DNA from: Eopsaltria australis
Lineage: Eukaryota; Chordata; Aves; Passeriformes; Petroicidae
DNA: 64,000 nucleotides
Direction: 5' to 3'
NCBI GenBank assembly: GCA_034509425.1
Contig: JAVTVJ010000342.1
Location: forward strand, 1 to 64,000
The notes under the pieces are model-generated. The model made no database searches. It had not been told where the DNA came from and was given only the letters and a program-made list of their open reading frames with translations. The position numbers and the translations under genes are program-made. This document shows positions 43,901 through 55,850 of the stretch, piece after piece (position 1 is the stretch's first letter; every line of letters starts with the position of its first letter).

Positions 43901-46637
43901 TTGATGGCAAGAGGAAACGTGCCAACACATGGTCAGCCCTGATAAGAGGAAACCTTACTTGGACTACTCAACAGCCGTTTTCTCCTCACAGGCTTCCTGG
44001 TAAATGTAAGGAAATGGGGATAGCCCTGGTGAGCTGAGAGGGAGGCACAGGAGGCTGGATCAGCACTTGGTAGCCTGCCACTGCTACAACTTCTAACAAG
44101 CAGTGCCTGGAGGCCCCAGATGAGATCAGGGTTTGGTTGGAGGCACATACGCCCTGTTCTGCAGCAGGCACAGGGCAGGCAGTGGCATCTGGGCAAAGAA
44201 AGCACAGGAAAACATTCCCAAGCTTGGAGAGCCTCCCTGCCCCAGCAGCCCCAGGATCTTTCCTGCAGCATGATACACTGGTGCTGATCTCCAGTGTCCT
44301 TGTTCTGATGCCCAACTTTGCAACATTTAGAGCCATCTGGGGGCTTCTCCTCCTTCCTCCAGTGGTTATGGAGGAATTAGCAGGGCAGCAGAGGCAGTTC
44401 CCACATACAGAAGATCAATGCAGTGGTCAAAGGGCACCTCCCTGGGCCTTGGGCAGAGGAAACACAAGTTCAGATAAACCAGGCCTATGACAGACACAGC
44501 AGGCTGGTCTGGGGTGCCTCATTTGGCTGTACCATTAGGTTTTACCATGTCTGACTCATTAATCGCCCTAATTAGCTGCTAAGCCTCACTGAGCTGATAG
44601 GGTGTCCCTCCCTGTGACCCCCAACTGCACTGGCTGTGCCCAGGACCTCTGCTGGCCCACCAGGCAGTTCATCAGGCTCTCTGAGTGCAAGTGGGCTAGG
44701 AAATACTTCAACTTCCCATCTTCAGAGGCTTCTCAGCAGTATCATAAAGCAAAAAACTGGTCTGGCCTGTTGCACTTCTTAGGAAGTGGCTAGGGATTAC
44801 CATTCCTGGCAGGTGGCTGGATACCAGTTGGCCTTGTGCTGGTTAGAGCAGCAAAGGGGAAAGGAAGGGATGGGCCATGTGGCAAGTGGAGTTTCTAAAG
44901 AAACAGGACAGAAACTCTTCTTCTCCTTCTTCTTCTTAACGAGGACTGCTCACCTTTCTGGCTGCATGGGTACCACATGGTGCTCTCCAAACAGATTTGC
45001 TGAGAGAAAGCACCAAGTTCCTGGGACTATCAGCCAAATCTTTCCATCTGGACAATCCAGGAGACGCCTTCAGGTCCAGTGCGCCACCTGCTTGCCCTTT
45101 AGCATGTTCCTGGCCACCCAGAGAACACTGGGTTGAAAGCAAATAAATCTCAACTCCCAACCCAGGCAGAGAAGAAAGGGAGTACAAATAGACAGTGAGA
45201 TTGACAGAAGAACAAAAAAAATCCCCCAAACAACCACTAGAAACAAAAACAGAAGTCAGCATAGAAGAGAAAAAGTGAAAAAGAATGAATTAAAAAAGAA
45301 AGCAATTTAAAAGAAACACAGCTATGCCTTAAAAGGAAACTTGGGATAATATCAAACAGGTAGAAAGGCGAGAAAGTGGGACACCAGCCCTGGTCCTGAC
45401 TTTGTTAGGCCCAGCTGATGGTTACTTCACCAGACCTGTCTGAACTCTGATGTAATTAAATCAGATGCAAATGCTGGTGGTAGTTTCCAAGCCAGATGTG
45501 AACTGATACACCAGCCTGCAGGCAAAGAGGGATGTTGGAAGCAACTTCCAAGAAAAAACCTGTTGGGTTCCCAAATGACAAACAGCTAGACTTGAGCACA
45601 CAGGATGCTACACAACCCAAAACAAAAGGCCAGGAAACTGTCAGCATTTAGAGGGTGCTCCTAGTACAAGCTCTAGAGCATGTCTTCATGTCACAACCTC
45701 CAGGCATGACCTTCAAATTGCTCTCCCTGAAGCCCCCATAGCTGCTGTGCTGTGAGGGTGGCACCTAATGGCAGTGTATGCCAGGCAACACCAAACAACT
45801 CCTCCTTGCTCCAGCAAAAAGCCAGAAAACTCAGGTCCTGCTGAATGACTGCAGTTGGCAAAGGAAAATTACTGTCATTAGAAAGCAGCTTTTATAAAAT
45901 CTCCAGCAACACATTTTGTAAGCAACAACACCCAAATTAAAGCTGGGTGAGCTACTGCTGAAGCCCAAGTCCAGCAGCAGCAGTGCCCTGGAAGATGTCA
46001 GATGTATTGTGGCAATCAAGACACTCACATCTGGAGAAAACACTGCAAAACTGGGTAAAATGCCCAGCTGAGAAAGACTGTTCTAAGTGCTGTGAGAACC
46101 GTCACACAGCTGGAGACCTGTGCACATGCAATCAGTTTGCTGCTGGGCTTTCTTGGACTGCTTTGTGATTCTGAGCTGTTGTGAGTCCTCAGAAAAGGCA
46201 GCTTTGCAGAAACCCCGTGCTGAGCAGTGCTCCAAGAAACTGAGGAAACTCAAGCAAAGGAGCTGTTTAGGGAAGATGACCAAAATCAAAACTAAATGCC
46301 AAAAGCAGAGAAGAAAAACCTCTGTATCATCACGTGAAAAGCCTCTTCCAGGATCCTTAGTCTGGTCCAAATCACTCCATACAATCTGAGTCCCCCCATG
46401 CCAGCAGGACTCACCAAGTCGTAGCAGTATGGTGGACACCTCGGCCAGCTTACCCCCAGGCACTGGGGCGTTGTACTCGGGTTTGCTCCAGCTGACACCA
46501 GCCTGAATCAGCCTTGAGTTTATGTAGTCCCTGCAGAGAGCCTTGGCTTGGGACACAAGCTCTTTGTCAGTGGGAGACCTGTCAAAAACCTCCATCACCT
46601 CGGCAGCAAAGACTGAGGAACGACGGAGCACTTCCAT
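28854..46637 (-). CDS. BOK: BOK, BCL-2-related ovarian killer (complete, 213 aa, four coding exons)
   Basis: Pro-apoptotic multi-BH-domain BCL-2 protein of the ER, Golgi and mitochondria. By family knowledge it permeabilises the outer mitochondrial membrane when stabilised and binds IP3 receptors. Coding exons on the minus strand: 46637-46415, 42595-42467, 33618-33455 and 28979-28854, 642 bases in all, with consistent phases. Features: start MEVLRRSSVFAAEV; BH3 in ILLRLGDELEYIRPNV (~70-85), its codons split by the first intron; BH1 in FTAGITWGKVVSLY (~115-128), also split; BH2 around WLKRRGGWADI (~165-175); hydrophobic C-terminal anchor WLVAAVCSFG...FFVLLPER (~190-213). Length equals the usual 212-213 aa. 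The ATG has a strong context (AGGATGG). No broken codon is seen, so the gene looks functional. It is divergent from STK25, as in mammals. Confidence 0.96.
31501..32474. repeat. Tandem duplication, copy 1 (~0.96 kb unit)
   Basis: Copy 1 runs from ATGAAACAGATCAGGGC to GCAGAAACAAGTTGG and is followed at once by copy 2. It differs from copy 2 by scattered substitutions, a ~13-bp length difference near the left end and a one-base A-run difference. It includes a CR1 tail and two perfect palindromes. Confidence 0.9.
31961..32170 (-). mobile_element. CR1 LINE 3' tail, antisense, in duplication copy 1
   Basis: TATCACAGAATCAAAGAATG, GGTTTGGGTTGGAAGAGACC, CTGCCATGGGCAGGGACACC and CAGCTTCTCTGGGCAATCTG, in antisense CR1 order. 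Confidence 0.9.
32475..33441. repeat. Tandem duplication, copy 2, ending next to a BOK splice donor
   Basis: Head-to-tail with copy 1 at an offset of 961 bp over most of its length. It ends at GTTGGATGAGACAG, 14 bp before the BOK exon boundary at 33455. The junction word ATGAAACAG/ATGAGACAG is shared by the unit's ends, suggesting microhomology. Confidence 0.9.
32922..33131 (-). mobile_element. CR1 LINE 3' tail, antisense, in duplication copy 2
   Basis: Same element as at 31961, almost identical. Presence in both copies shows the CR1 insertion came before the duplication. Confidence 0.9.
33455..33618 (-). CDS. BOK: BOK third coding exon (BH1 core to BH2 start)
   Basis: Acceptor CTTTCCACAG and donor GTAAGA. 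It reads ITWGKVVSLYAVAAGLAVDC, VRHAQPAMVHTIVDCLGEFV and RKTLVTWLKRRGGW, ending on a full codon. It lies only 14 bp from the end of a ~0.96 kb tandem duplication in the following intron. Confidence 0.96.
34165..34575 (-). mobile_element. CR1 LINE fragment, antisense, diverged
   Basis: Diverged CR1-like order: CCAAACACTCCTGGAACTCT, CAGTGCCCCACCACCCTCTG, GGGAAGAACCTTCTGATATC, TCATGTCCTGTCACTG and CTTCAACATAAGGACCAGGC. The subfamily differs from the other copies here. Confidence 0.7.
34812..34866. repeat. 25-bp direct duplication with 30-bp period
   Basis: AAATCCTTCATGCTCAAACA plus GTGCA occurs twice, at 34812 and 34842, with a five-base spacer. A recent local duplication. Confidence 0.9.
37830..37905 (-). 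mobile_element. CR1 LINE 3' tail, antisense, short
   Basis: TTTCAGAGAATGGTCTGGGT, TGGAAGGGAACTCAAAGCTC and CCAATCCCCTGTCAAGGGCA match the antisense CR1 end. Confidence 0.75.
38530..39330 (-). mobile_element. CR1 LINE fragment, antisense, the longest copy (~0.8 kb)
   Basis: Runs through GGGACACCTTCCACTATCCC, TTCCTAATATCTAATCTAAA, TCCCTTGTCCTGTCACTCCA, CTTCTCTTCTCCAGGGCACT, CTCCAGCACCTCCATGTCCT and ACCCCCACATCCTTCTCCTG, in antisense CR1 order. It reaches further 5' into the element than any other copy, but the reading frame is not intact. Confidence 0.88.
39830..39965 (+). mobile_element. CR1 LINE fragment, sense
   Basis: GGGACAAGAGGAAATGGCCC, GATGTTTAGATTGGGTATCA, GTAAAAAATTCTTCACTGAA and AAGCAGGCTGCTCAGGGCAG are sense CR1 words. 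Opposite orientation to the copy 0.5 kb away. Confidence 0.8.
41641..41664. repeat. (TTTTG)n simple repeat
   Basis: About four TTTTG units inside the BOK intron. Confidence 0.85.
42435..42453. repeat. (GT)n dinucleotide repeat next to a BOK exon
   Basis: About nine GT units only 13 bp from the donor of the second BOK coding exon; on the BOK strand it reads as (CA)n. Confidence 0.9.
42467..42595 (-). CDS. BOK: BOK second coding exon (second half of BH3, start of BH1)
   Basis: Acceptor TTTGTTTGCAG and donor GTACTG. It reads DELEYIRPNVYRNIARQLNI, then SLHSETVVSDAFLAVAAQIF and TA, with split glycine codons at both ends. 129 bases, phase-neutral. Confidence 0.96.
42596..46414 (-). other. BOK intron between first and second coding exons
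   Basis: 3.8-kb intron without recognisable repeats or coding content. A short block at about 44535-44600 has TGACTCATTAATCGCCC and CCTAATTAGCTGC, resembling a regulatory element. Open frames here have no recognised family. Confidence 0.8.
46415..46637 (-). CDS. BOK: BOK first coding exon (start codon to BH3)
   Basis: ATG at 46637-46635; reads MEVLRRSSVFAAEVMEVFDR, then SPTDKELVSQAKALCRDYIN, and ends at LLRL plus one base of a glycine codon. Donor is GTGAGT. The segment holds the N-terminal BH4-like helix and the first half of BH3. Confidence 0.96.
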
Positions 46638-46800
46638 CCTCGCCTGCTGAACCCACAGCTCTGCATGCACTGACTGGAAGGCTGAGCCAATGCCTTCGAT
46701 GAGAATCTCCAGGAGTTGTCTGGTAATCAATCCTCTGTCCTCCAGGTCTCTCAAAGCTCCCAGCAGCTCTTCTCCACAGGCCAGTTTTTCATTTTAGCTG
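46638..46800 (-). other. BOK: BOK 5' UTR part of the first coding exon (inferred), with a short upstream ORF
   Basis: A good acceptor (TGCTTTTATTTACCAG) lies just above 46800. Downstream of it the BOK frame is open from a TAA at 46796-46794 to the ATG but has no in-frame ATG. An out-of-frame ATG near 46793 opens a ~13-codon upstream ORF. Other AG acceptors closer to the start codon are possible. Confidence 0.4.
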
Positions 46801-47839
46801 GTAAATAAAAGCATCTGTAAGTCCTCTAAGCATGGCAAAGATGTAAATCAGAAGCTCAAGAATACAGTTATGCTAAAGTCAGTAGTTATCACATTTGCAA
46901 AACATTTGTCTCGGTCCATCTTACAGATAAGGGGCAAAGTCTTGCATCTTTCAGCCACTGACTATCCCTGGCAGCATGGTCTACAGAAGGGCTGCAGTTT
47001 TGAACTCTCGAGGTGTTTCCTCTTTTCCCGCTCAGATTTGGCAGCTCTAGAATTACCCATCAGAGAGAGACCAGACAGAGAATGGAAACACTTCACAGAA
47101 TGTGCAGGCAATCTCAGCTTGTTTCTATTAAACTGGAAAAAAGAAAAAGAACCCCAAATACCAGTTACAGTAACCTCAACCAGATGTCAACAGACATTCC
47201 AGCTCAGTAGGTCATGGATCTTTCTGAAGAAATGGCACTATGCAAGAACAGGGGCATGGGAGCATTTGAAATCTCTTGATGGAGACAGTTTACCATATTC
47301 TCAGTTTAGGTTTTGCTAGTGCTATGCTTTTTCCTCAAAGCAACATGCATATTAACACTTGAAAACATCTAGCAATTAGCAGAGAGAGCAAAACAGAAAA
47401 GTAGGTTTTTAACAAGCTTTAAGCTGTGAATGCCTAAAGGGAAACGTCAAAATTTCTTCAGAAGTGCCTGAATTCATCTGCTGATCTGAGTTTTTAACCC
47501 AGTGCTGCTTTTGAAGTCAGAGTCAGATCGGTCTTTATTCAGATGTTAATAAATGCATTTTTCAGTCTGCAGTTTCAGACACCTACTTTCAATGACGATT
47601 TTCAAACAAAATACACACAGTTACTTCAATTCGTCCCAAGGAAAAACATATTTACCTCTCATGCTGCACTTTTCCCCCCTCAGTGATTTCTTTTTGGGTT
47701 TGGTTTCATGTTTCTTTAGAAGATCTGCATCACTGGACACCTGGTTTAGGATTCATAGGTTACTGTCACACTCCTCTGGAGAGCATCAGCCTCCTCTGCT
47801 GTGCTTCCCACAGGGCTCATGCCAGTGCCTCCTTCCCCG
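46801..47839 (-). other. BOK 5' intron (inferred)
   Basis: Between the inferred acceptor above 46800 and the CpG-richer block near 47840. No coding match seen. Confidence 0.4.
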
Positions 47840-48080
47840 TCTCTGTCAGCCTCACATGCCGGCTGCACTCCACCGGGATCCTTGGGGTTTGCTCTCCGGC
47901 TTTTAAGGGACCCAGGCGCAGAGGAAAGCTTCTGGCTTTAGCCTTGTAAGGAAGATGAAATAACCGGGAGGTGGGGTTGCTATGCCCAGAGAGAGACGCT
48001 TTCTCCTCCCATTTCTTCTCTCTTAAGGAGGCTCTCTGTTGTTATTCACTGCGCTTCGTTCAAGGACTCGACTTCAGGGT
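47840..48080 (-). promoter_or_regulatory. Possible BOK promoter and first non-coding exon
   Basis: A local cluster of CpGs (CACCGGGATCC, CTCCGGC, AGGCGCAG, AACCGGG, CTGCGCTTCG) in otherwise CpG-poor DNA about 1.2 kb upstream of the first coding exon. On the minus strand there is a TTAAAAG word. Placement of the transcription start is inference. Confidence 0.3.
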
Positions 48081-48309
48081 GAGGGTGGGAGCATCATTTC
48101 TGGACCAGGTTACCCCACGTAACAAACAGTGAGGAATGCACTGCTGGAACAGGAATAATTCCTGCTGGATTCCCAGAGCTGCTTTTGCAGAGTTGATGTT
48201 GGCCAGTCATTTTCATATGGTAGCCAAGTGGGGGGAATTACACACTGTCATATTCAGCCGTGGGTTCACCAATTCAATCACCTCCATCATTCTGGACCAT
48301 GTCCCTACC

Positions 48310-48392
48310 CATACAGGGGGGTGGAAATAGATGAGCTGTAAGGTCCCTTCAAACCAAACCATTCTGTAATTCTATGATGATTTTATGATTAA
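48310..48392 (+). mobile_element. CR1 LINE 3' tail, sense
   Basis: ATGAGCTGTAAGGTCCCTTC, AAACCAAACCATTCTGTAAT and TCTATGATGATTTTATGATT: the standard CR1 end with ATTCTRTG-like terminal repeats. Confidence 0.88.
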
Positions 48393-51300
48393 CATAGAGA
48401 GCCACAGCTCAGGGCTATGGCAAGCAGTGTTTCCAACTCCCCCTGAACTATGAGCAGTCTGATTTAAAAAAAAATGAAGTGGGTTTGTTGATAGGAAATA
48501 GTTTATCCAGAATGAAGTGTATTGCAGGAACTTGCCCACTTCATCTCAATGTGTTATGAAAAACATTTCAATGAGTTCCAGTATATTTATGAATTAATTT
48601 CAGCGTCAACTTCTTGTTGCAACATTATCATACTGATGCCACAATGCTCAGCTCTCTTCCACGTGCGTGTGTTATACCATTTCATCTCAATAAGCCACAT
48701 ACAAATGTTGGCTTTCTGTGTTACGATTTGAAACAAAAGAAGTTTTAATAATAGAATTTTCCTGCGGCCAAGAAATTCTACCAGACCAAACACAAATTCT
48801 CCCCAATAACAGTTTGTATATTAGCAACTGGGGATTTGGCACGTTTGAAACACAATCTTCCTGAAAGGAGGTCAGAAGTGACATGTAACTGTTGTCATCT
48901 TGCTTCAGGAAAAGACAGAGGCAAGTACAGCTCTCCAAGGTGTTGATCACATAAATCCCTCCAGTACAACATGCACCAATGCTGGTCTCCAAATCGAGGG
49001 ATAAAAAGGAACAAATGAACTGCATGAAAAAGCCTTATTATGTGATGTATTGAACATCCTGGCCAGCATCCAACACACAGCTCAAGCACAGATTAACACA
49101 AAGCATGTTGTTGGCTGCTGTTAACTGGATTGCTGGAGCCTGCTTCGCTGACTTGGAAAAGGGCTGAGGTACCTCTTATCCTTCAGCAACAGATTTTCTT
49201 TCTGAGCTGGCTTTTTCAGGGAGAGGAGCAGGGTTAAGGAGAGGTAGATGCATGCAGTGATTGTGGTAAGATGGCAATAGTGACTGTGCATCTCCAGCAC
49301 CAGATGTGTTTGCTCCAAGATTCTCTCAGAAATTTGTTTTTATCCATTAGCCTTACCCAAATTTAAATATAGACAGAAGCCTGTCCCACAGAAGCTGAAA
49401 TCAAGACTCCAGAGATTCTATGCTACTGCCTACCCTTAAACCCACCTATTCCCTGCAGAGTGGACCTGCTGGTGTCTTGGAAAATCGTATTTTTGCCTTT
49501 GCCACCTTGATGGCTGAAAAATCATTAAAAATTATGCCTTAGCTTCCTGCAGCAGCTGACAGATTTGCACAGGGGCCGTATCTAAACTGTTGCTATTCAG
49601 TAGGGATATGAAATGAAGAGGAATGCTTAAATATCAGTATTGCTTAACTAATGACAATTTTTTCCCAGAATTCTGGCAAATATGCAAGTGCCACAGTGCT
49701 TCCCAGCTCCCTGTGAGTGCCAATCTCATCCCACATGTGTTCCCTGCCCAACTGTCACAGCGTGCAGCACCCCCTCAACCTCCACCCTGCAGCAAAGACA
49801 CAAAAACTGAAAGCATGAGGGTTGTGTATAAAAAACCCAAACTTCGTATTACAAAACCCCACCCTATGGTGAATGGTATTCTACCTATATTATTTACACT
49901 TTAAAAATACAGTTTCCACACTGAATTTGCCTCTATAAGTAAAAACAGATGGAACACAGCACACCGTGCTCAGCTGACCACAAAAGAAGAGAGCATTACA
50001 GTCCAAGGTGCTGTCAGTGTAATCAGAGCCCCTTTTTCCATAGAATGTTTATTCTATAATGAGAAAACCCCCGTGGCAAAGGAATGGCAGGAAACAGTGC
50101 AAAAGCAGTTTTTGTCACCCCAAAACACTGTTGCCAGTGTGGCTGACCCTGGCATGACAGTGTTCTGGCTGGAACAGGCTCCACAGCACAGCTCCTGCCT
50201 GTCTCAGGTGGGGTGACCAAAACAGCTAGGAGCCCTCCTTTAGTAAAACCAGGGGACCACAAAGATATGACTGTATTTTATAAGCATGTCAAGTGGGAAC
50301 AAACCCTGGAGAAGCCACATCAGCAAGAGCACAGCAATAGTTTAATTGTGAACAGCTTCTGCTCAATATTAAACAGTTCAACTGCCAGAGAAGGAAAGGC
50401 CTTTCAGCAGTTGTGGTTGAAGGAATTGTGAGCCAGTGAATTGTGAGCACACTGCAGAGGGTCTGCATGACACAGATGTCTGCAAGAGCACAAGAATAGC
50501 CCCAAAGGCCAAGGAGGTCATTCAACATTGTGTTCCCACAGCCTGGCTCTGACTGGAGCTGTTGTTGTGTCTCACCTTGCAGAGCCTACCCCAACCACTT
50601 CACACAGCCTACAATTCCAGCAGAAATGACAACCAGAGATCCCATGTTATAAACATCTGCAGAGTAAGGATTTAGAGAAGCAGACAGTTGCCAAAGACAA
50701 ATAGTTAATATTCAGAGAGTCTGAAACCAACCCCACTAGCCTCTACCTCCTGTGAGAAGTTTCCTTTCAGAGACAAGATGCTTGGGCAGAAGTCTGGCAC
50801 TGTAGCCAGACCAACTCCTTCTACTAAGCCAAGCCTGAACCTCTTTCTGCATCATCTTGCCCACTTTTAATGTACAATCCTACGTGATTTTTGCAGCAGT
50901 ATTTTGAGTCTCTGTTTGTAAAGTTATCACTTACCTCTGCAAACACTCTTACAATGCCGGGCTTTGTGCTGCAAAGCTGTACAGGAGGGCAGGAAGGTTG
51001 GACAAAACACTTCTTTTTACACAGAAATATTTTGCCAGCTGCAAGAGGAAAACAATACGTGGAAGCAGCAGCTTAATGGGACCCAAGTAAAACACTGAGG
51101 CTTTTTGAACCTTTTTCTTGTTTCTGAAGGCCTTGATTCAAAGCCCTCAGAGCCATGCAGTGAGTTGAATCACTGCTTGATGGGATCACCTTGGAGTGCC
51201 ACAGTCAATGTATTTTCCACAGCCTTTAGACAATTCTCCTCCACAAGGATACAGGTCTAGTGACAAACACACTAGTTTAGTGGCCAATCCATTACTTTGG

Positions 51301-54300
51301 TTTCTGATGTAGACTAGCACTGATACCCAGTGCTTTCAACCACTGCCATGCCCACTGTCAGTGTAGACACAACTTCTCTGTTATCCATACCTTTGACAAA
51401 GACAGAACAGAGATATGGTAAACTCCAGAACTGATGGACAAACTGGGCGAAGGGGAAACTGTAGCAGGAATTCAACATTAGCTTCGGAATTGAATCACAG
51501 AACATCTCTACCTATATTCCTCAATCTTATTCTGGTAATGCTGTCTGAGAAGAGTTTAACCAACTGTTGCTACTCAGGTAGCAGTTCATCAGCTGCCCAC
51601 TGCAAGACAGCAGCTTTTAGCTTCATCTAGGACTTTGATGGGGCTGCACCCCCTGCTTCAGATCCTACTGCAGTAAATATAATTGTTTTGTTTGTCTCCT
51701 GACTCCTAATTTGCTTCAAAGTGACATATTTTGCTGAATGGATCAATCATTTCATAGCCAAGAAGGCAGCAGACACAAAGAAATAAAACATTTTAGGTTG
51801 AGCAACAACTACAGCTTTGTTTTGAAACACAAATAGAATATTTACCACCTAAAGGGAAAAGGCAGAAAACATCTAATGAGGTCACTGTCCCCAAAAGATC
51901 AGAGTTCTCTTCCCTTTCAACCTCTAATCACCAAAGGCAGAGGGCAAGCCTTTGTCTCATTCTAGCAATTGACCACCAAAAAGGCTTGGGAATCAGTTCA
52001 CACTCACACAATGGATACATGGACAGGCAAAGACAGGCAGGTGCCTCTGCCTGCAATGATCCTGAAATCAGAGAGCCTGAAGTGGGTCCAGGCACTTCTG
52101 CACTGGTTCAGCAGCATTTATGAGCTCTGACGCATTTATCTGCGGCTGTGAGACGTGTGCTGGCACACAGACGTGTCCTACATAGGCAAAGGGATTGCTG
52201 CATCTGATAACACTGGGCAGGACTCTACCTTGTACACATCTTCATGCCCTAAACATGCTCCAAGGGATTTAGACTCAAGTTTTGCATAACTCAGAATGGA
52301 ACCCTACTTGTAATTAAACCCGTGGTGACTTTTGGAAAACCTCTTCAGGCTCTTCAGTCTTAGGCTCTACTGCTGGGCAGGGCAGCAGCTATGGCCTTAA
52401 AAAGCTTGTCTTTTCAAGGCCTCAGACAAGGAGGTAAGGCTGATGTCTCAAGTCTGCACAGATCAAATTCAGAGTGCACGGTTGCTTCATACACAGTATC
52501 ATACCTTACAGCACCTCCATTAAGATGCAGTTCCACTTGAGTGCAGCAAAACATTTCTAAGCACTTGACACACCTCTAGATTTCATGGAATTCCACATTG
52601 GCAGAAGTTTTCTTCAAGGCTGCACTGGTTACCAAGAGTGACCCCTCTTACCCTGTGGAGCAGCAAAGGGCTGTTTTCCTCAGCAGCAGGGTCAGCTACA
52701 GCAACCTTCATGTCCAGCTGCTCATCCCAATTCCTAAATCGTCCTTCCAAATTGCACTGTGATAATTTAGGGACTGCTGACACTGTGGACTGGTTCAGGG
52801 AGCTGGTTGGTTATTTTTCATCTGGATGTGATAAACCTTCCATTCAGAGCACATCTGCAGGGATGTATTAGTACAAGCAAGGTAGTTACAAGCAAAAGGA
52901 AACAAATTCAGCATTTCCATCAAGAAAAATGCCCAGAAAGCAATCACACAAGTGTTGATTGTCCACATAAAAATGCAGCTGTGGTGACCTGGAGCTTCCT
53001 AGTCCACTGCAGAAGACAGAGAGAAGGTAATCAACAGATCCTCCCATGAGCTCAGCATGTCTGGGTTTTCCTGCATTTGTAAGATGAGAGCTTAACCAGA
53101 AAGAGAAGGAAGGAAAAAGTAAAAAAAGAGATGGCAACATTGTGCTACCTGACATTAAAGTATCCAAACCTGGCATGTACAATAGCCAGGACAACAGCAA
53201 TTCCCTCCTTCAGGCTGAAACATGAGCTTGATCAAGTAGGTGTCCAAAGCAGGGTTAATTTGCATTTGTTGACCACGAATTTCATTGTCTTCCTTCCTTC
53301 ACCCAGAACCTTTGGGCAGGAGTGTTTCCATGACTCTGAAAGGCAGCTGGGTGCAGTAGCTGCTCTAAGTGTTTGAGGTCAGGTGATCCACCTGCCCACC
53401 CATGCTCAGGGAAGAAGGAAAACCTCATCATCATCAGCAATCCCATCTCAGGCTCCCTAGTGCATTCTGGTTGGAAAAGAACTGCTGTAGGTCTTGGACC
53501 ATCAGTTCAGCAAGAGCCAGGAGGCTCTTGGTGCTGTGCTTCTTGCCCAGCCTGCACATCTCCAGTGTGCCACTCTGCATTGCCATGACAACAGCAAACA
53601 TCTGGCCAGATGCTAACAAAATACTGCCAAAGGTGCTCAGGTTTAGTCAAAGCGATTCAAATCAATCTTAATCGTATTTAGGAATCAGCAAGCAGGAAAT
53701 CTTGGTTTGAAGTCACTAATTTTAATCTGGGTTTCTATCTGTTTCTAAGAGAAGGCGAGTCCAGCTCATCTGTTTACTTGTATCTGAACACAGTTCATTG
53801 CTATGGTTTCTCTCTCAGCAAAAAAAAAAGGAGAAAAGTGATGAATATTTAAGAGATTTTACTTCTGATACAAATCAGAAATTTGAATGTGTCCAGAGTG
53901 TTTTCTACTTATGCTGTTTTAACTTCCTGTTGCTGATGTATGCACCCTTGAACATTTATAAAAATGCTATTAAAAACGCAAGGAAAATAGAAATAAAATT
54001 ATGTCTTTAAGTGCTAAATTAAACTATCAATATGAAGTTGAAAAGGGTTTTGGAATGCGGCAAAGCACTCAAAACCAAAAAAACCCATAACACAACCACT
54101 CTTACACAGGTACTGAACTGAGTCAACTGTTGAAATGAATAAGCAGTTGGAGATCAAAAGCCGTCTCTGGGGACAAATTCAAGACTTCTGAGATGCTGCA
54201 AGCTCAGAGAAGTCTTTCTTACTGAGCTAATTCAGTTTGTCCTTTGACTATGAGGAGTCAGATAGGTAAAGAAAAATCTGCTATGTATTAAGCAAGGTAA

Positions 54301-54454
54301 ATTACTTTTCACAAAAAGAAGAACCACATCAACATAAGCAATGTTGGTTGCTTGTATTTTAAAAGTCACTCAAATTTATGCCATGCTTTCCATCACTTCA
54401 GAATTTCAGTAAATCCTCACAGCTCTGATATTTTTGTTTTACAGCAAAGAAACG

Positions 54455-54515
54455 GCTTAAATTGGACTTGATGATCTTAAGGGTCTTTTCCAACCTTAAT
54501 GATTCTATGAAATAT
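54455..54515 (+). mobile_element. CR1 LINE 3' tail, sense
   Basis: AAATTGGACTTGATGATCTT, GGTCTTTTCCAACCTTAATG and ATTCTATGA. Confidence 0.85.
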
Positions 54516-55769
54516 TTACTGAGCTACATGAATAAACTCTAAGTGAAAACTTGCACTAAAAGATCCCTTTAGCATTCCACAAATTTCACCTGAGTTATGA
54601 ACTCATTGCCTGAACTGGCAATGAGCGCAGTGTCCCACAGGTGATTTAGGGGAGAAACCCTAGCCAGGTTTTCTGATTTTCAGATTTTTCAGATCTGAAA
54701 TCTCTCAGCAGCAAGGAGGAGGTTAGTAAGTAAAATAGAATTAGGGGATGTGTTTTCAAAGAATGTAGCAAAAACTCATAAAGGCACAGTTCTGGAGGAG
54801 AGAGGTATTTCATCCCAAAGTCTCAGCTGAAGTGTGGAGTTACTCCAGTATTTTCAAGTGAAGTGTTAGTGGTTGAAGGGGGAGTCAGTGCTGTTCAGCA
54901 TCACTACATGTGGCAAAGACAATGAGAAATAATACACCATCAAATCCCACATTTAAGTGCTGCACTGGATAAGAGCAAGCAATGAAAGAAACACTCCCAG
55001 GTAGCTTTTCATTGCCACCAAGACCCTAAAAGCAGCTAAACTCATCTTCTTCTCCATGAGGAAGACAAGCAGCCGCTGAGCTGTCTTGTACACTTCCTGC
55101 CAAATGTTTGCTGTTTAAGGTTTGGTGCTCCTAGTAGAAGCCTCAAAGTAGGGCAGATGTACAGCATGAGTAATTTAATAGACAATCTTGATAGAAAAGA
55201 AGCAGATGCTGGGGTAATTGTGAGTTATCACAGCAAAATCAGCTTCACACAGACCTGCACAGGGTCTGCATCTCTCACCAACTCCCAAAGTGTATCTTCA
55301 CTTAAGGTCCAATTTCTCATATCCTGGAAACCACAGAGCAGTTTCTCTGGTTAGAAACCAAGGCAGGGTAATATTTCTTGCTGGCATTAACATACACACA
55401 CTGTTTTGTAAGGAGAAATATAATCTTTGTGACTTCAGCTCTAGAAGCAGCCGTGAGTTCATCAGTCTCACACTGCAGTGGCCTGGAACGATTTACATAA
55501 ATTATTACTGAACCCTGCAGAACCTCATGGGACAGAGCTGTTAATGGTGGCTTTGGTCCAGACAGCAGAGGCCAAGGAAGTGCTCATTAATGAACAGAAG
55601 TTTGATGCTGGCACTAAGTCCCTCAACACAAAGAGGCCTAAAAGAGCAGGTAGCTTTGCACCTTCTTGCTTTTCAAGAAAACAGAAAGCTCTTCAGAATC
55701 CTAATTCAAGTAACTGTTCACCCAACCAACTAATTGCATCTTCCTGTTTTGAAATGTCTCTGGACAAAT

Positions 55770-55850
55770 CTAGATGCCCCTGCTCTTGCAGGAGGGTTGG
55801 ACTGGATGACCTTTAAAAGGTCCTGTCCAACTCAAACTATTCCATGAAAT
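55770..55850 (+). mobile_element. CR1 LINE 3' tail, sense
   Basis: CTCTTGCAGGAGGGTTGGAC, TGGATGACCTTTAAAAGGTC and CAACTCAAACTATTCCATGA. Confidence 0.88.
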
